From Flavobacterium sp. LC2016-12 (GTDB lineage: Bacteria > Bacteroidota > Bacteroidia > Flavobacteriales > Flavobacteriaceae): DNA of 64,000 nt. Below are positions 26,321-35,247 of the stretch, piece by piece (the first letter of the stretch is position 1; each line of letters opens with the position of its first letter). Below the pieces are notes generated by a model. That model made no database searches. It had not been told where the DNA came from and worked only from the letters and a program-made list of their open reading frames with translations. Location: contig NZ_JADKPT010000009.1 of the NCBI RefSeq assembly GCF_015351595.1, forward strand, positions 62,001-126,000, given 5' to 3'. The position numbers and the translations under genes are program-made.

Positions 26321-26743
26321 TTAGCTTTTTACCGGATCTGGTAAAACAGTACCTTTAATAGTAAGTACTTTTGTAGGTTGTCCTTCAGCATTAGAAGTAA
26401 CAGTTACTGTTTTTGTAAAAGCACCAACTCTGTCAGTAGCATATTTTACACCAATAATTCCTTTAGCACCTGGTGCGATTGGCTCTTTTGGTGTTGTAGG
26501 TACAGTACAACCACAAGATCCTTGTGTGTTTGTAATGATTAATGGTTTTGTTCCGTTGTTTACAAAAACAAACTGACGGTTACCATCAGCATTGTGCGCG
26601 ATAGTTCCGTAATCAATAGTTTCGTTTTCAAAAACCATTCCGGCTCCTTCAACTTTAGCAACCTTAGCTTTTTTAGTAGTTTGAGCATTAGAAGCTGTAA
26701 TTCCAACTACAGCTAACATAGCGATTAAGATTATTTTTTTCAT
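26321..26743 (-). CDS. DUF1573 domain secreted protein
   Basis: A 140-residue exported protein (signal peptide about 1-20). The mature part is the DUF1573 beta-sandwich: FENETIDYGTI, then QFVFVNNGTKPLIITNTQGSCGCTVP and the IAPGAKGIIGVKYATDRVGAFTKTVTV repeat. The SCGC cysteine pair is typical. The family is common in Bacteroidota and its role is unknown (possibly structural or adhesive). It is transcribed divergently from mutS and has a good promoter with both elements. Confidence 0.85.
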   Translation of the reverse strand: MKKIILIAMLAVVGITASNAQTTKKAKVAKVEGAGMVFENETIDYGTIAHNADGNRQFVFVNNGTKPLIITNTQGSCGCTVPTTPKEPIAPGAKGIIGVKYATDRVGAFTKTVTVTSNAEGQPTKVLTIKGTVLPDPVKS

Positions 26744-26771
26744 CTTTAAGAGTCTTTGTTTTAATTATGAA

Positions 26772-26800
26772 CAAATCTATAGAAAATTCTAATATGTCAA
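26772..26800 (-). promoter_or_regulatory. DUF1573 promoter (TTG-N18-TAGATTTG)
   Basis: Minus strand: TTG (26798-26800) and TAGATTTG (26772-26779), with an 18-bp spacer. The leader is about 28 bases. Confidence 0.65.
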
Positions 26801-26902
26801 CTCAAAAAAATCTTAAAAATATTTTAATTTTTGAAGCTCTTCTATATGCCACCAAAATATTATAAATTCGCTGTCATAAATTTTCATTTAAAACATTACA
26901 AT

Positions 26903-29509
26903 TTGGCAGCGAAAGAGAAAGTGGTGAAAGAAACACCTTTAATGAAACAGTACAACGAAATCAAGAGAAAATATCCTGATGCATGTCTGCTTTTCAGAGT
27001 AGGTGATTTTTACGAAACCTTTGGAGAAGACGCCATTAGAGCTTCTAAAATTCTTGGAATAACATTAACTAAAAGAGGTGCGGGTTCTGAAACTGAAACA
27101 GCTTTAGCTGGTTTTCCGCATCATTCTATTAATACTTACTTGCCAAAATTAGTCAAAGCCGGTCTTCGTGTTGCCATTTGCGATCAGCTTGAAGATCCAA
27201 AAATGACTAAAACCATCGTGAAACGTGGTGTTACAGAATTGGTAACTCCAGGAGTTTCTTTAAATGATGAGGTTTTACAATCTAAATCGAATAACTTTTT
27301 AGCATCAGTTTATTTTGCTAATAAAAATATCGGAATTTCCTTTTTGGATGTTTCAACAGGAGAATTTTTAACGGCTCAGGGAAATGCGGAATATATTGAT
27401 AAACTTTTGCAGAATTTTAATCCGAGCGAAGTTTTAGTTCCGAAGAATAACAAAGGGGATTTTAAAGCTGCTTTTGGAGAAGATTTTCATAGTTTTTATT
27501 TAGAAGACTGGATTTATAAAGAGGATTACGCATTAGAGATACTTACAAAGCATTTTGAAACCGTTTCCTTAAAAGGTTTTGGTGTTGAAGAATTAAAAGA
27601 AGGAATTATTGCTTCCGGAGCGATTTTGTATTATTTATCCGAAACACAGCATAATCGCGTGCAACATATTACAGCAATCCAACGTATTGCTGAAGATGCC
27701 TATGTTTGGATGGACCGTTTCACGATTAGAAACTTAGAATTATACCACAGTTATAATCCAAATGCTGTAACGCTTTTAGAGGTAATTGACAGAACGCTCT
27801 CGCCAATGGGTGGGCGTTTGTTGAAACGATGGCTGGCGCTTCCTTTAAAAGACAGTAATAAAATAAAAGGGCGTCATGATGTGGTTTCGTATTTGAAATC
27901 AAATCCTGAGGTTTTGCATAATATTCAATATCAAATAAAACAAATTTCAGATTTAGAGCGTTTGATTTCTAAAATCGCAGCTGGGAAAGTTTCACCGCGA
28001 GAAATTGTTTATTTAAAAGAATCTCTGGATGCTATTATTCCAATTAAAACTTTAGCATTGCAAAGTCCGCAGGAAGCAGTGAAAGTAATTGGAGACAGTT
28101 TGCATGCCTGTGATTTATTGAGAGAAAAGATCAAAGTAACTTTAAATCAGGATGCGCCGGTTGCTATTGTAAAAGGAAATGCTATTGCAAAAGGAATTAG
28201 TGAAGAATTAGATGAACTGCGTGCCATCTCGACTTCCGGTAAAGAATATTTAGAAGGAATTGAGAAAAGGGAATCAGAGCGAACTGGAATTTCGTCTTTA
28301 AAAATCTCGTTTAATAATGTTTTTGGATATTATATCGAAGTTCGAAATACACATAAAGATAAAGTCCCTGCAGAATGGATTCGTAAACAGACTTTAGTAA
28401 ATGCGGAACGTTATATTACCGAAGAATTAAAAGAATACGAAACCAAAATTTTAGGTGCAGAAGAGAGAATCCATAAAATTGAAACCGATCTTTTTGAGCA
28501 ATTAGTAGCCTGGATTGCGACTTATATTAAGCCGGTTCAAATGAATGCTAATTTAGTAGCCCAATTAGATTGTTTGTGTTCGTTTACACAATTAGCGGTC
28601 GAGAATAAATATGTATGTCCGGAAATTGATGAAACTTTTGAATTGGATATTAAGAATGGAAGACATCCTGTAATTGAAAAACAATTGCCGGTTGGTACAC
28701 CTTATATTGCTAATGATGTTTATTTAGATAGAGAAACCCAACAGCTTATTATGATTACAGGTCCGAATATGTCTGGTAAGTCAGCTATTTTGAGACAAAC
28801 GGCCTTAATTGTATTGTTGGCTCAAATGGGAAGTTTTGTTCCGGCGGACAGCGTTCGAATGGGAATTGTGGACAAAATCTTTACAAGAGTAGGAGCGTCG
28901 GATAATATTTCGATGGGTGAATCTACTTTTATGGTAGAGATGAATGAAACCGCTTCTATTTTGAATAATATTTCAGACAGAAGTTTGGTTTTATTAGATG
29001 AGATTGGAAGAGGAACGAGTACTTATGACGGAATCTCGATTGCCTGGGCTATTGCTGAGTTTTTGCACGAACACCCGGGAAGAGCCAAAACATTGTTTGC
29101 AACGCATTATCATGAATTGAATGAAATGACAGAATCGCTTCCTAGAATTCAGAATTATAATGTTGCGGTAAAAGAATTAAAAGATACTGTTCTTTTTGTT
29201 AGAAAACTGGTAAAGGGTGGAAGTGCGCACAGTTTCGGAATTCATGTCGCTAAAATGGCCGGAATGCCGCAAACTGTAATTTTGAAAGCGCAAAAGCTTT
29301 TAAAGAAATTAGAAAAGAATCATTCCAGCGATGCGTTAAACGGAATCAAATCGGCCAATGATGAAATGCAGATGAGCTTCTTTAACTTAGATGACCCCTT
29401 GTTGGAAGAGATAAAAGAAGAGATCTTAAGTCTTGATATAAACTCGATCACACCGGTTGAAGCCTTGATGAAACTCAATGAGATTAAAAGGATGATTGTT
29501 AAGAAATAA
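26903..29509 (+). CDS. mutS: DNA mismatch repair protein MutS
   Basis: Recognises mismatches and starts repair. With the TTG start at 26903 the protein is 868 residues, beginning [21 protein letters not shown], the usual opening of Flavobacterium MutS. The mismatch-binding motif [11 protein letters not shown] is close to the N-terminus. Walker A GPNMSGKS is at 620-627, followed by [19 protein letters not shown] and ATHYHEL. The open frame extends to a TTG at 26831 with an ATG at 26846, but the extra residues do not resemble MutS, so the internal TTG is preferred. Transcribed alone. A TTG start is unusual. Confidence 0.93.
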   Translation: MAAKEKVVKETPLMKQYNEIKRKYPDACLLFRVGDFYETFGEDAIRASKILGITLTKRGAGSETETALAGFPHHSINTYLPKLVKAGLRVAICDQLEDPKMTKTIVKRGVTELVTPGVSLNDEVLQSKSNNFLASVYFANKNIGISFLDVSTGEFLTAQGNAEYIDKLLQNFNPSEVLVPKNNKGDFKAAFGEDFHSFYLEDWIYKEDYALEILTKHFETVSLKGFGVEELKEGIIASGAILYYLSETQHNRVQHITAIQRIAEDAYVWMDRFTIRNLELYHSYNPNAVTLLEVIDRTLSPMGGRLLKRWLALPLKDSNKIKGRHDVVSYLKSNPEVLHNIQYQIKQISDLERLISKIAAGKVSPREIVYLKESLDAIIPIKTLALQSPQEAVKVIGDSLHACDLLREKIKVTLNQDAPVAIVKGNAIAKGISEELDELRAISTSGKEYLEGIEKRESERTGISSLKISFNNVFGYYIEVRNTHKDKVPAEWIRKQTLVNAERYITEELKEYETKILGAEERIHKIETDLFEQLVAWIATYIKPVQMNANLVAQLDCLCSFTQLAVENKYVCPEIDETFELDIKNGRHPVIEKQLPVGTPYIANDVYLDRETQQLIMITGPNMSGKSAILRQTALIVLLAQMGSFVPADSVRMGIVDKIFTRVGASDNISMGESTFMVEMNETASILNNISDRSLVLLDEIGRGTSTYDGISIAWAIAEFLHEHPGRAKTLFATHYHELNEMTESLPRIQNYNVAVKELKDTVLFVRKLVKGGSAHSFGIHVAKMAGMPQTVILKAQKLLKKLEKNHSSDALNGIKSANDEMQMSFFNLDDPLLEEIKEEILSLDINSITPVEALMKLNEIKRMIVKK

Positions 29510-29576
29510 ATTTCAGATTTAAAGTTTAGGTTATCAGAAGGTTATAAAATAAGTATTATTTTTTTTCAAAAAAGTC

Positions 29577-29606
29577 TTGTATAATTGAATAAATGTCCTA
29601 AATTTG
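29577..29606 (+). promoter_or_regulatory. tRNA promoter (TTG-N19-TAAATTTG)
   Basis: TTG at 29577-29579 and TAAATTTG at 29599-29606 with a 19-bp spacer fit the Bacteroidota consensus exactly. It drives the tRNA-Gly/tRNA-Leu transcript that starts about 48 bases before the first tRNA. Confidence 0.8.
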
Positions 29607-29660
29607 CACTCGCAATACAGAACAAGTCAAGTATTGTAGTTCTTACAAGAATTTGAAACG

Positions 29661-29733
29661 CGAAAATAGCTCAGTTGGTAGAGCGCGACCTTGCCAAGGT
29701 CGAGGTCGCGGGTTCGAGCCCCGTTTTTCGCTC
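29661..29733 (+). tRNA. tRNA-Gly (anticodon GCC)
   Basis: A 73-base cloverleaf. Acceptor GCGAAAA pairs with TTTTCGC. The anticodon stem CGACC/GGTCG holds the loop TTGCCAA (anticodon GCC at 29694-29696). The T-arm GCGGG TTCGAGC CCCG-type is intact. CCA is not encoded. Confidence 0.95.
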
Positions 29734-29747
29734 AAAACCATATAATG

Positions 29748-29832
29748 CTCGGATGGTGAAATTGGTAGACACGCTGGACTTAAAATCCAGTGAACAGCAA
29801 TGTTCGTGCGGGTTCAAGTCCCGCTCTGAGTA
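29748..29832 (+). tRNA. tRNA-Leu (anticodon TAA)
   Basis: A class II tRNA of 85 bases with a long variable arm. The acceptor arms (GCTCGGA and TCTGAGT) pair with two G-T wobbles. The anticodon stem CTGGA/TCCAG carries loop CTTAAAA, so the anticodon is TAA. It is 14 bases after the tRNA-Gly and shares its promoter. Confidence 0.95.
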
Positions 29833-29834
29833 CT

Positions 29835-29864
29835 AAAGCCTCTTCTTTTGAAGAGGCTTTTTTT
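29835..29864 (+). terminator. tRNA operon terminator
   Basis: Stem AAAGCCTCTTC / GAAGAGGCTTT with a TTTT loop, followed by a T-run. Confidence 0.9.
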
Positions 29865-29917
29865 ATTGTGTAAATTCACGCACTGAAAATAAATTTGCGA
29901 AGTAAATTTATTTTAAA

Positions 29918-30005
29918 GAATCTAAGAATCTAAGAATCTAAGAATCTAAGAATCTAAGAATCTAAGAATCTAAGAATCTAAGAATCTAAGAATCTAAGAA
30001 TCTAA
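29918..30005. repeat. Tandem repeat, 11 copies of GAATCTAA
   Basis: Eleven perfect copies of an 8-bp unit (88 bp), followed by degenerate copies up to the next start codon. It is a variable-number tandem repeat candidate. There are no spacers, so it is not CRISPR. Related degenerate units occur before the DUF2797 gene (about 14252-14283). Confidence 0.9.
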
Positions 30006-30028
30006 AATCAACAATCTAAAATTAATAA

Positions 30029-30403
30029 ATGGGTGCTTTCGTAATTAGTAGACGATTTAATGATGAGTATAAATTTGTGTTTACTTCCAGGAAAGGGAAA
30101 GTGATTTTTACTAGTTTGAGTTATGAGTTGAAATTTGAATGTGAGGAGGATATTGAGAAATTTAAAGTAAATATTGAGCAGGCTAAATTTTTAAAATTTA
30201 AAGGCTCGGGAGGGAAGTATTTTTTTAAATTGATGTTGGGTGAGCTTCACTTTGCTACAAGTCGAAAATACACTACAGAATTGCTTTTGCAGAAAGGGAT
30301 AAAAGAAATTGTGAACTATGCTTCAAAATCAGAAATTTTAGATTTCTCGTCAAATGAATCTATTTTTGAGGATGAAGAAATGGTTGAAGATGAAATGGAA
30401 TAA
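30029..30403 (+). CDS. DUF1508 / YegP-like small protein
   Basis: A 124-residue protein. The opening MGAFVISRRFNDEYKFVFTSRKGKVIFTS matches the DUF1508 (YegP) repeat, and a second weaker repeat (KGSGGKYFFKLMLGELHFATSRKY) follows. The usual protein is two such repeats of about 50 residues. An acidic tail ends in EDEEMVEDEME. The role is unknown. Its start lies directly after the GAATCTAA tandem array, so a change in array length would alter its leader. Confidence 0.75.
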   Translation: MGAFVISRRFNDEYKFVFTSRKGKVIFTSLSYELKFECEEDIEKFKVNIEQAKFLKFKGSGGKYFFKLMLGELHFATSRKYTTELLLQKGIKEIVNYASKSEILDFSSNESIFEDEEMVEDEME

Positions 30404-30425
30404 AAAAAAGAAATTCCAATATAGA

Positions 30426-30479
30426 AAAATTCCAAATTCCAATAGCACAATGTGTGTAGTTGGGATTTGGAATTTTTTT
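30426..30479 (+). terminator. Terminator after DUF1508 gene
   Basis: Arms 30426-30442 and 30460-30479 (a few mismatches) around a 17-base loop, then a T-run. Confidence 0.7.
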
Positions 30480-30506
30480 ATATTAGGATTTGTTCGATTT
30501 TGAACA

Positions 30507-30533
30507 AAAAAAAACCATCTCAAGGATGGTTTT
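30507..30533 (-). terminator. Terminator of the Ala-rich lipoprotein
   Basis: Stem AAAACCATC / GATGGTTTT around five bases. On the minus strand the T-run follows, so it ends the gene 30559-30771. Confidence 0.7.
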
Positions 30534-30558
30534 AAAATTTTTAGAACTTAGGTTCTAA

Positions 30559-30771
30559 TTATTTTTTTACTTCTTCTACTTTAGCAGCAGCAGAGTCAAC
30601 TTTAGCAGCAGCAGAATCAACAGTTGCAGCAGCAGAATCAACTACAGCAGCAGCAGAATCAACAGCAACAGCAGTAGAATCTACAGCTGGCTCAGCAGCA
30701 GCATCAGCTTTTTTACAAGAAACAACAGTTAAAACAGCAACAACAGCTAAACTTAAAAATACTTTTTTCAT
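30559..30771 (-). CDS. Ala-rich heptad-repeat lipoprotein
   Basis: A 70-residue lipoprotein. A signal peptide ends at the lipobox VVSC (Cys19). The mature part is made of about five heptads of the pattern V-D-S-A-A-A-x, then VEEVKK. The DNA repeat is 21 bp. The heptad periodicity suggests a short amphipathic coiled coil, as in Lpp-like lipoproteins, but there is no homology proof. Promoter element TATCTTTG lies 38 bp upstream on the minus strand (30809-30816). Confidence 0.7.
   Translation of the reverse strand: MKKVFLSLAVVAVLTVVSCKKADAAAEPAVDSTAVAVDSAAAVVDSAAATVDSAAAKVDSAAAKVEEVKK
30587..30665. repeat. 21-bp in-frame tandem repeats
   Basis: Three to four near-identical 21-bp units coding V-D-S-A-A-A-x heptads of the lipoprotein. 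Copy number changes would keep the frame. Confidence 0.7.
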
Positions 30772-31120
30772 CTTACTTTATTATAAAAGGTTAATTATTA
30801 ATTCGTGGCAAAGATATAAATTTTTTAATATGTAAAATATTTTTTCACTTTTTTTTTAAAATATTTTCCTTGCTCACGATTATCTTATTTATCAAATAAT
30901 ATGCCAAAATACTAAAAAAATGTTATATTATTGATTTTTTCGTCTAAATTATTTTTTATTGAATATTATATAAGAGAATTGGCTGTTTTGATTCTCTTAT
31001 TTGCACTTTGTTTTGCTTTTGAGTGATTATTACGCAAATTTATAAGCGTAAAATAATGCGATTTAAGCGATTTTTATATTGAACGCGGTATGGAAATCTA
31101 TTTTTACTGTTTTTGAGGCC
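30772..31120. other. AT-rich intergenic region
   Basis: Contains the -7 element of the lipoprotein (30809-30816, minus strand) and a 10-bp inverted repeat at 30970-31000 (ATAAGAGAAT with an 11-base loop). A second TAAATTTG-like element lies at 31035-31042 on the minus strand. No plausible coding frame. Confidence 0.6.
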
Positions 31121-32353
31121 TTACAAAACGATTTTCATTATGCTTTCGGTAGCACCTTTATTCTCTTGAATGTAGGACTTACAGATTTGACTCTTTTCTT
31201 TTAAGTATTTTTCATCCAAAAGTAAGCGATCAAAATTTTGTTTTAATTCAGTAGCATCTGAAATTACAATACACCCTCCGATTTTGACCAATTCAACTGC
31301 TTCTGCAAAATTCGAATAATTAGGACCAATAACTATCGGGACACCAAAGGTTGAAGGTTCAAGGATGTTATGAATTCCCGGGTTTCCAAATCCTCCGCCA
31401 ACATAAGCAATAGTTCCATAACTATATATTTTAGTCAATAAACCTATGGTGTCTATAATAAAGACGTCATAATTTGATAAGTCTTTGATGTTGTCTTTTT
31501 CAGAAAATAAAACCGTTGATTTTGTAATTTGAGATTTTAAATTGGAGATCTGGTCTTGCTTGATATTATGTGGTGCAATAATGAATTTTACAGTTGAAGG
31601 AGCCTGATTAATATATTCAGTTAATAAAGCTTCGTCCTTTGGCCACGAACTCCCGATTACTATAGTGGGGGCGTTGTTTTTAAATTGTTCAATAAAATCG
31701 ACTGAATTGTCTCTTTCTAAAATTGCTGCAACCCGGTCAAAACGAGTATCTCCTGAAACGATAACGTTTTTAAATCCGATAGCGTTGATTTTTTCTTTTG
31801 AACTTTCATTCTGAACAAAAAAATAAGTGAAGGCTTTTAATGCTTTTCTGTAGAAACCGCCGTACCATTTAAAAAACATCTGATTGTCTCTGAAAATTCC
31901 GGAAATTAAATAAGTAGGAGTTTTTGTTTTTTCTAGCTCCTTTAAGTAGTTCAGCCAAAATTCATATTTAATAAAAAAGACTAATTCAGGATGGACTAAT
32001 TTTAGGAATTTCTTCGCATTGGTTTTGGTGTCTAAAGGCAGATAAATAGTGACATCGGCAATATTATTGTTCTTGCGGACTTCATAGCCGGAAGGAGAGA
32101 AAAAAGTAACAATGATTTTATGCGAAGGGTATTTTTCTTTGATTTTTTCGATAACAGGTAAGCCTTGTTCATATTCGCCAAGTGAAGCAGAATGAAACCA
32201 AATAGTCTTATCTGTTGGTTTTATTTTTTCTTCTAGAATAGTAAAAACATTTTTTCTTCCTTCAATAAATAGCTTGATTTTCGGACTAAAAAGTGCTATG
32301 ATTTTCAGAAAAAACCCCGCAATAGAAACAACTAAATTGTATAGAAAAAGCAT
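31121..32353 (-). CDS. kdtA: 3-deoxy-D-manno-octulosonic acid transferase
   Basis: Kdo transferase (GT30, WaaA/KdtA) adds Kdo residues to lipid A precursor, an essential step of lipopolysaccharide synthesis. The 410-residue protein starts with a membrane segment (LVVSIAGFFLKIIALFSP). HSASLGEYEQGLPVIEKI (about 55-72) carries the GE motif, and a P-E-x-x-F-F-I-K-Y-E-F-W block follows. The C-terminal part holds GGFGNPGIHNILEP (nucleotide-sugar site). It is transcribed divergently from the aminotransferase operon, with overlapping promoters. Confidence 0.92.
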   Translation of the reverse strand: MLFLYNLVVSIAGFFLKIIALFSPKIKLFIEGRKNVFTILEEKIKPTDKTIWFHSASLGEYEQGLPVIEKIKEKYPSHKIIVTFFSPSGYEVRKNNNIADVTIYLPLDTKTNAKKFLKLVHPELVFFIKYEFWLNYLKELEKTKTPTYLISGIFRDNQMFFKWYGGFYRKALKAFTYFFVQNESSKEKINAIGFKNVIVSGDTRFDRVAAILERDNSVDFIEQFKNNAPTIVIGSSWPKDEALLTEYINQAPSTVKFIIAPHNIKQDQISNLKSQITKSTVLFSEKDNIKDLSNYDVFIIDTIGLLTKIYSYGTIAYVGGGFGNPGIHNILEPSTFGVPIVIGPNYSNFAEAVELVKIGGCIVISDATELKQNFDRLLLDEKYLKEKSQICKSYIQENKGATESIMKIVL

Positions 32354-32398
32354 ATGTGTAATTTTGCTGCTAAATTACGCTTCTTTCAATTATTTTCA

Positions 32399-32428
32399 TT
32401 GTCCAAAGGTATTAAATAACTATTTTTG
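32399..32428. promoter_or_regulatory. Overlapping divergent promoters, kdtA and degT operon
   Basis: Plus strand: TTG (32399-32401), 19-bp spacer, TATTTTTG (32421-32428), a near-perfect consensus. Minus strand: TACCTTTG is the complement of 32404-32411, inside the spacer of the plus promoter. The two promoters cannot be occupied at once. Confidence 0.65.
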
Positions 32429-32490
32429 TTCTTCGTTTTCGAGATTGGTTTTAAAAATCTAATCTCAAAGTTTTAAATAAATAAAGACAA

Positions 32491-33624
32491 ATGAAAAAAA
32501 TTCAAATGGTTGACTTAAAGAGTCAATACGAGAAAATAAAATCTACCGTTGATGCTTCAATTCAGGAAGTTTTAGATACAAATACTTATATAAATGGACC
32601 TTTGGTTCATCAATTTCAAAAAAATCTTGAAGATTATTTGGGAGCAAAACACGTAATTCCGTGTGCAAATGGTACTGATGCTTTGCAAATTGCCATGATG
32701 GGTCTGGATTTAAAACCAGGAGATGAGGTAATTACTGCCGATTTTACTTTTGCAGCTACTGTTGAGGTAATTGCTTTGTTGCAATTAACCCCTGTTTTAG
32801 TTGATGTTGATATGACGAATATGAATATTGATATTGAGGCAATTAAAAAAGCGATCACACCAAAAACAAAAGCAATTGTTCCGGTACATTTATTTGGCCG
32901 TGCGGCGAATATGGATGCGATTATGGAAATTGCTGCCGAACATAATTTATACGTAATCGAAGATAATGCGCAGGCAATTGGAGCTGATTATATTTCTAAA
33001 TCAGGTACCAAAAGTAAAGTAGGTGTAATTGGTCACGTTGCGGCAACTTCATTTTTCCCTTCTAAAAACTTAGGTTGTTATGGAGATGGTGGAGCGATTT
33101 TTACAAATGATGATAAATTGGCCCACATTATCCGCGGAATTGTAAATCACGGAATGTATGAGCGTTACCATCATGATGTTGTAGGTGTAAATTCTCGTTT
33201 AGACAGTATTCAGGCAGGAGTTTTAAATGCAAAATTGCCTTTGTTAGATGAATATAATGCAGCACGTCGTTTGGCAGCTTCAAAATACAACGCAGCTTTT
33301 GCTGGCAATGCACACATCATTACGCCAGAATTTGATGCAAACGAGAATGATCACGTTTTTCACCAATATGTATTGAGAATTGTTGATGCAGACAGAAATG
33401 CTTTGATGCAGCATTTATTAGACAAAGCAATTCCTTGTGCAATTTACTATCCAATTCCGTTGCATTCTCAAAAAGCTTACGTTGATACTCGTTATAAAGA
33501 AGAGCAATTTCCGGTAACCAATCAATTAGTAAAAGAAGTTATTGCTTTACCAATGCACACTGAGCTTGATGATGAGCAGATTAAATTTATTACAGATTCT
33601 GTTTTAGAATTTTTAAACAAATAA
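32491..33624 (+). CDS. DegT/DnrJ/EryC1/StrS family aminotransferase
   Basis: A PLP-dependent sugar aminotransferase, 377 residues. It has CANGTDALQIAM (about 58-69), EDNAQAIGA (about 157-165, where the PLP-binding Asp lies) and the Schiff-base Lys192 in FFPSKNLGCYGDGGA. Such enzymes aminate keto-sugar nucleotides for O-antigen, capsule or glycoprotein glycans. It is the first gene of an operon with a small NTF2-like protein (3-bp gap) and galE, which fits nucleotide-sugar metabolism. The exact sugar is unknown. Confidence 0.88.
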   Translation: MKKIQMVDLKSQYEKIKSTVDASIQEVLDTNTYINGPLVHQFQKNLEDYLGAKHVIPCANGTDALQIAMMGLDLKPGDEVITADFTFAATVEVIALLQLTPVLVDVDMTNMNIDIEAIKKAITPKTKAIVPVHLFGRAANMDAIMEIAAEHNLYVIEDNAQAIGADYISKSGTKSKVGVIGHVAATSFFPSKNLGCYGDGGAIFTNDDKLAHIIRGIVNHGMYERYHHDVVGVNSRLDSIQAGVLNAKLPLLDEYNAARRLAASKYNAAFAGNAHIITPEFDANENDHVFHQYVLRIVDADRNALMQHLLDKAIPCAIYYPIPLHSQKAYVDTRYKEEQFPVTNQLVKEVIALPMHTELDDEQIKFITDSVLEFLNK

Positions 33625-33627
33625 ATC

Positions 33628-34068
33628 ATGAAGAAAGTAGGTATTTTAATTTTGATGATTCTTATTCAGTTTTCTGGTTTTGCACAAAAATCAAATACTA
33701 AAGAAGAAACAGCTGTCAGTAATCAGGTAGAAATTTTGCGTAACGCAATGATTGATGCTGATGGATCTAAATTAAAAGCACTGACTTCTGAAAAGTTAAA
33801 TTACGTTCATTCGAATGGTAATTTTCAAAATCAGGCAGAATTTATAGATGGAATTGTTAGCGGAAAATCAGATTTTGTAACTATTGAATTTCAGGATCAG
33901 ACCATAGCAATTCAGAATGATGTCGCAATCGTGAGACATGTTTTGGCAGCACATACCAAAGACGGTGGTGTTGATAAGGATATTAAAATCGGAATAATGC
34001 TTGTGTGGCAAAAACAAAAGAATAACTGGATTTTGATTGCAAGGCAGGCTTATAAATTAACTACATAA
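33628..34068 (+). CDS. secreted NTF2-like (DUF4440-type) protein
   Basis: A 146-residue exported protein (signal peptide about 1-19). The mature part looks like the NTF2-like DUF4440 fold: it opens EILRNAMIDADGSKLKALTSEKLNYVHSNG and ends with VWQKQKNNWILIARQAYKL. NTF2-like folds hold small ligands or act as scaffolds, and the ligand is unknown. It starts 3 bp after the aminotransferase stop codon and 29 bp before galE. Secretion inside a nucleotide-sugar operon is unexplained. Confidence 0.75.
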   Translation: MKKVGILILMILIQFSGFAQKSNTKEETAVSNQVEILRNAMIDADGSKLKALTSEKLNYVHSNGNFQNQAEFIDGIVSGKSDFVTIEFQDQTIAIQNDVAIVRHVLAAHTKDGGVDKDIKIGIMLVWQKQKNNWILIARQAYKLTT

Positions 34069-34097
34069 AAAAAACAACACAAAAAACAACCAAAAAA

Positions 34098-35111
34098 ATG
34101 AAAGTATTAGTAACAGGAGGATTAGGATTTATTGGTTCTCACACGGTAGTCGAATTGCAAAATGAAGGCTTTGAAGTTGTGATAATTGATAATCTTTCGA
34201 ATTCTTCAGAAGATGTTTTAAAAGGAATTACAAACATTACAGGAAAGAAACCTTTATTCGAAAAGTTAGATTTAAGAGAAAAAGCATCAGTTCAGGATTT
34301 CTTTAAAAAACACAACGATGTTACAGGAGTAATTCATTTTGCAGCTTCAAAAGCGGTTGGAGAAAGTGTTGAAAATCCGTTATTGTATTATGAAAATAAC
34401 ATCAGCAGTTTAGTATATCTTTTACAGGAATTACAACAAAAGCCTGAAGCAAGTTTTATTTTTAGTTCGTCTTGTACAGTTTACGGTCAGGCAGAAAAAA
34501 TGCCAATTACGGAAGATGCTCCAGTTCAGGCTCCAATGTCTCCTTATGGAAATACAAAGAAAATAGGAGAAGAAGTTATAATTGATACAGCTAAAGTTAC
34601 AAATATCAGCGCTATTTTATTACGTTATTTTAATCCGGTTGGAGCGCATTCATCTAATGAAATTGGAGAATTACCATTAGGTGTTCCTCAAAATTTAGTT
34701 CCTTTTATTACACAAACGGGTGTAGGATTACGTAAAGAATTATCTGTTTTTGGAGATGATTACCCAACGCCGGATGGAACTGCAGTTCGTGATTATATTC
34801 ACGTTGTAGATTTGGCAAAAGCGCACGTAATTGCATTACAGCGTTTGTTCAATAAAAAGAATTTACAAAAAGTAGAAACCTTTAATTTGGGAACTGGAAA
34901 AGGAAGTTCAGTTCTGGAAGTAATCAATAGTTTTGAAAAAGTAAGCGATAAAAAATTACCATATAAAATTATGCCTCGTCGTGAAGGTGATATTACTGAA
35001 GCATATGCGAATACAGATAAAGCAAATAATGTTTTAGGCTGGAAAGCAGAATTGAGTTTAGACGAAGCGATGGCAAGTGCCTGGAAGTGGGAACAGAAAG
35101 TTCGTTCTTAG
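34098..35111 (+). CDS. galE: UDP-glucose 4-epimerase
   Basis: Interconverts UDP-glucose and UDP-galactose. The 337-residue SDR protein has the NAD-binding GGLGFIGSH (7-15), the catalytic pair Tyr150 (SPYGNTKK) and Lys154, and the serine of SSSCTVYG (about 124). Third gene of the operon. A terminator follows at 35158. Typical length and motifs make the call secure, though specificity toward N-acetyl sugars cannot be excluded. Confidence 0.9.
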   Translation: MKVLVTGGLGFIGSHTVVELQNEGFEVVIIDNLSNSSEDVLKGITNITGKKPLFEKLDLREKASVQDFFKKHNDVTGVIHFAASKAVGESVENPLLYYENNISSLVYLLQELQQKPEASFIFSSSCTVYGQAEKMPITEDAPVQAPMSPYGNTKKIGEEVIIDTAKVTNISAILLRYFNPVGAHSSNEIGELPLGVPQNLVPFITQTGVGLRKELSVFGDDYPTPDGTAVRDYIHVVDLAKAHVIALQRLFNKKNLQKVETFNLGTGKGSSVLEVINSFEKVSDKKLPYKIMPRREGDITEAYANTDKANNVLGWKAELSLDEAMASAWKWEQKVRS

Positions 35112-35113
35112 TT

Positions 35114-35142
35114 TAGTATTCAGTCGCAGTCGCAGTTTTCAG
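35114..35142. repeat. Left copy of 29-bp inverted repeat
   Basis: Its reverse complement recurs at 35751-35779 with 26 of 29 bases matching (core GTCGCAGTTTTCAG). Together the copies flank the terminator, the frameshifted gene and its terminator, about 0.6 kb apart. Confidence 0.75.
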
Positions 35143-35157
35143 GTACTGGCTATTAAA

Positions 35158-35203
35158 ATAAAATCCCAAATAATTTAAATGATTATTTGGGATTTTTATT
35201 TTG
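35158..35203 (+). terminator. galE terminator
   Basis: Stem AAATCCCAAATAAT / ATTATTTGGGATTT with a seven-base loop and T-rich tail. Confidence 0.8.
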
Positions 35204-35247
35204 ACTCGATTTATTTTATAATTTTGTAAGATTAAAATGTAAGAATT

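Noticed and set aside
29918..30005. Possible CRISPR array
   Set aside because: Units are only 8 bp and directly adjacent with no spacers; it is a simple tandem repeat. No cas genes.
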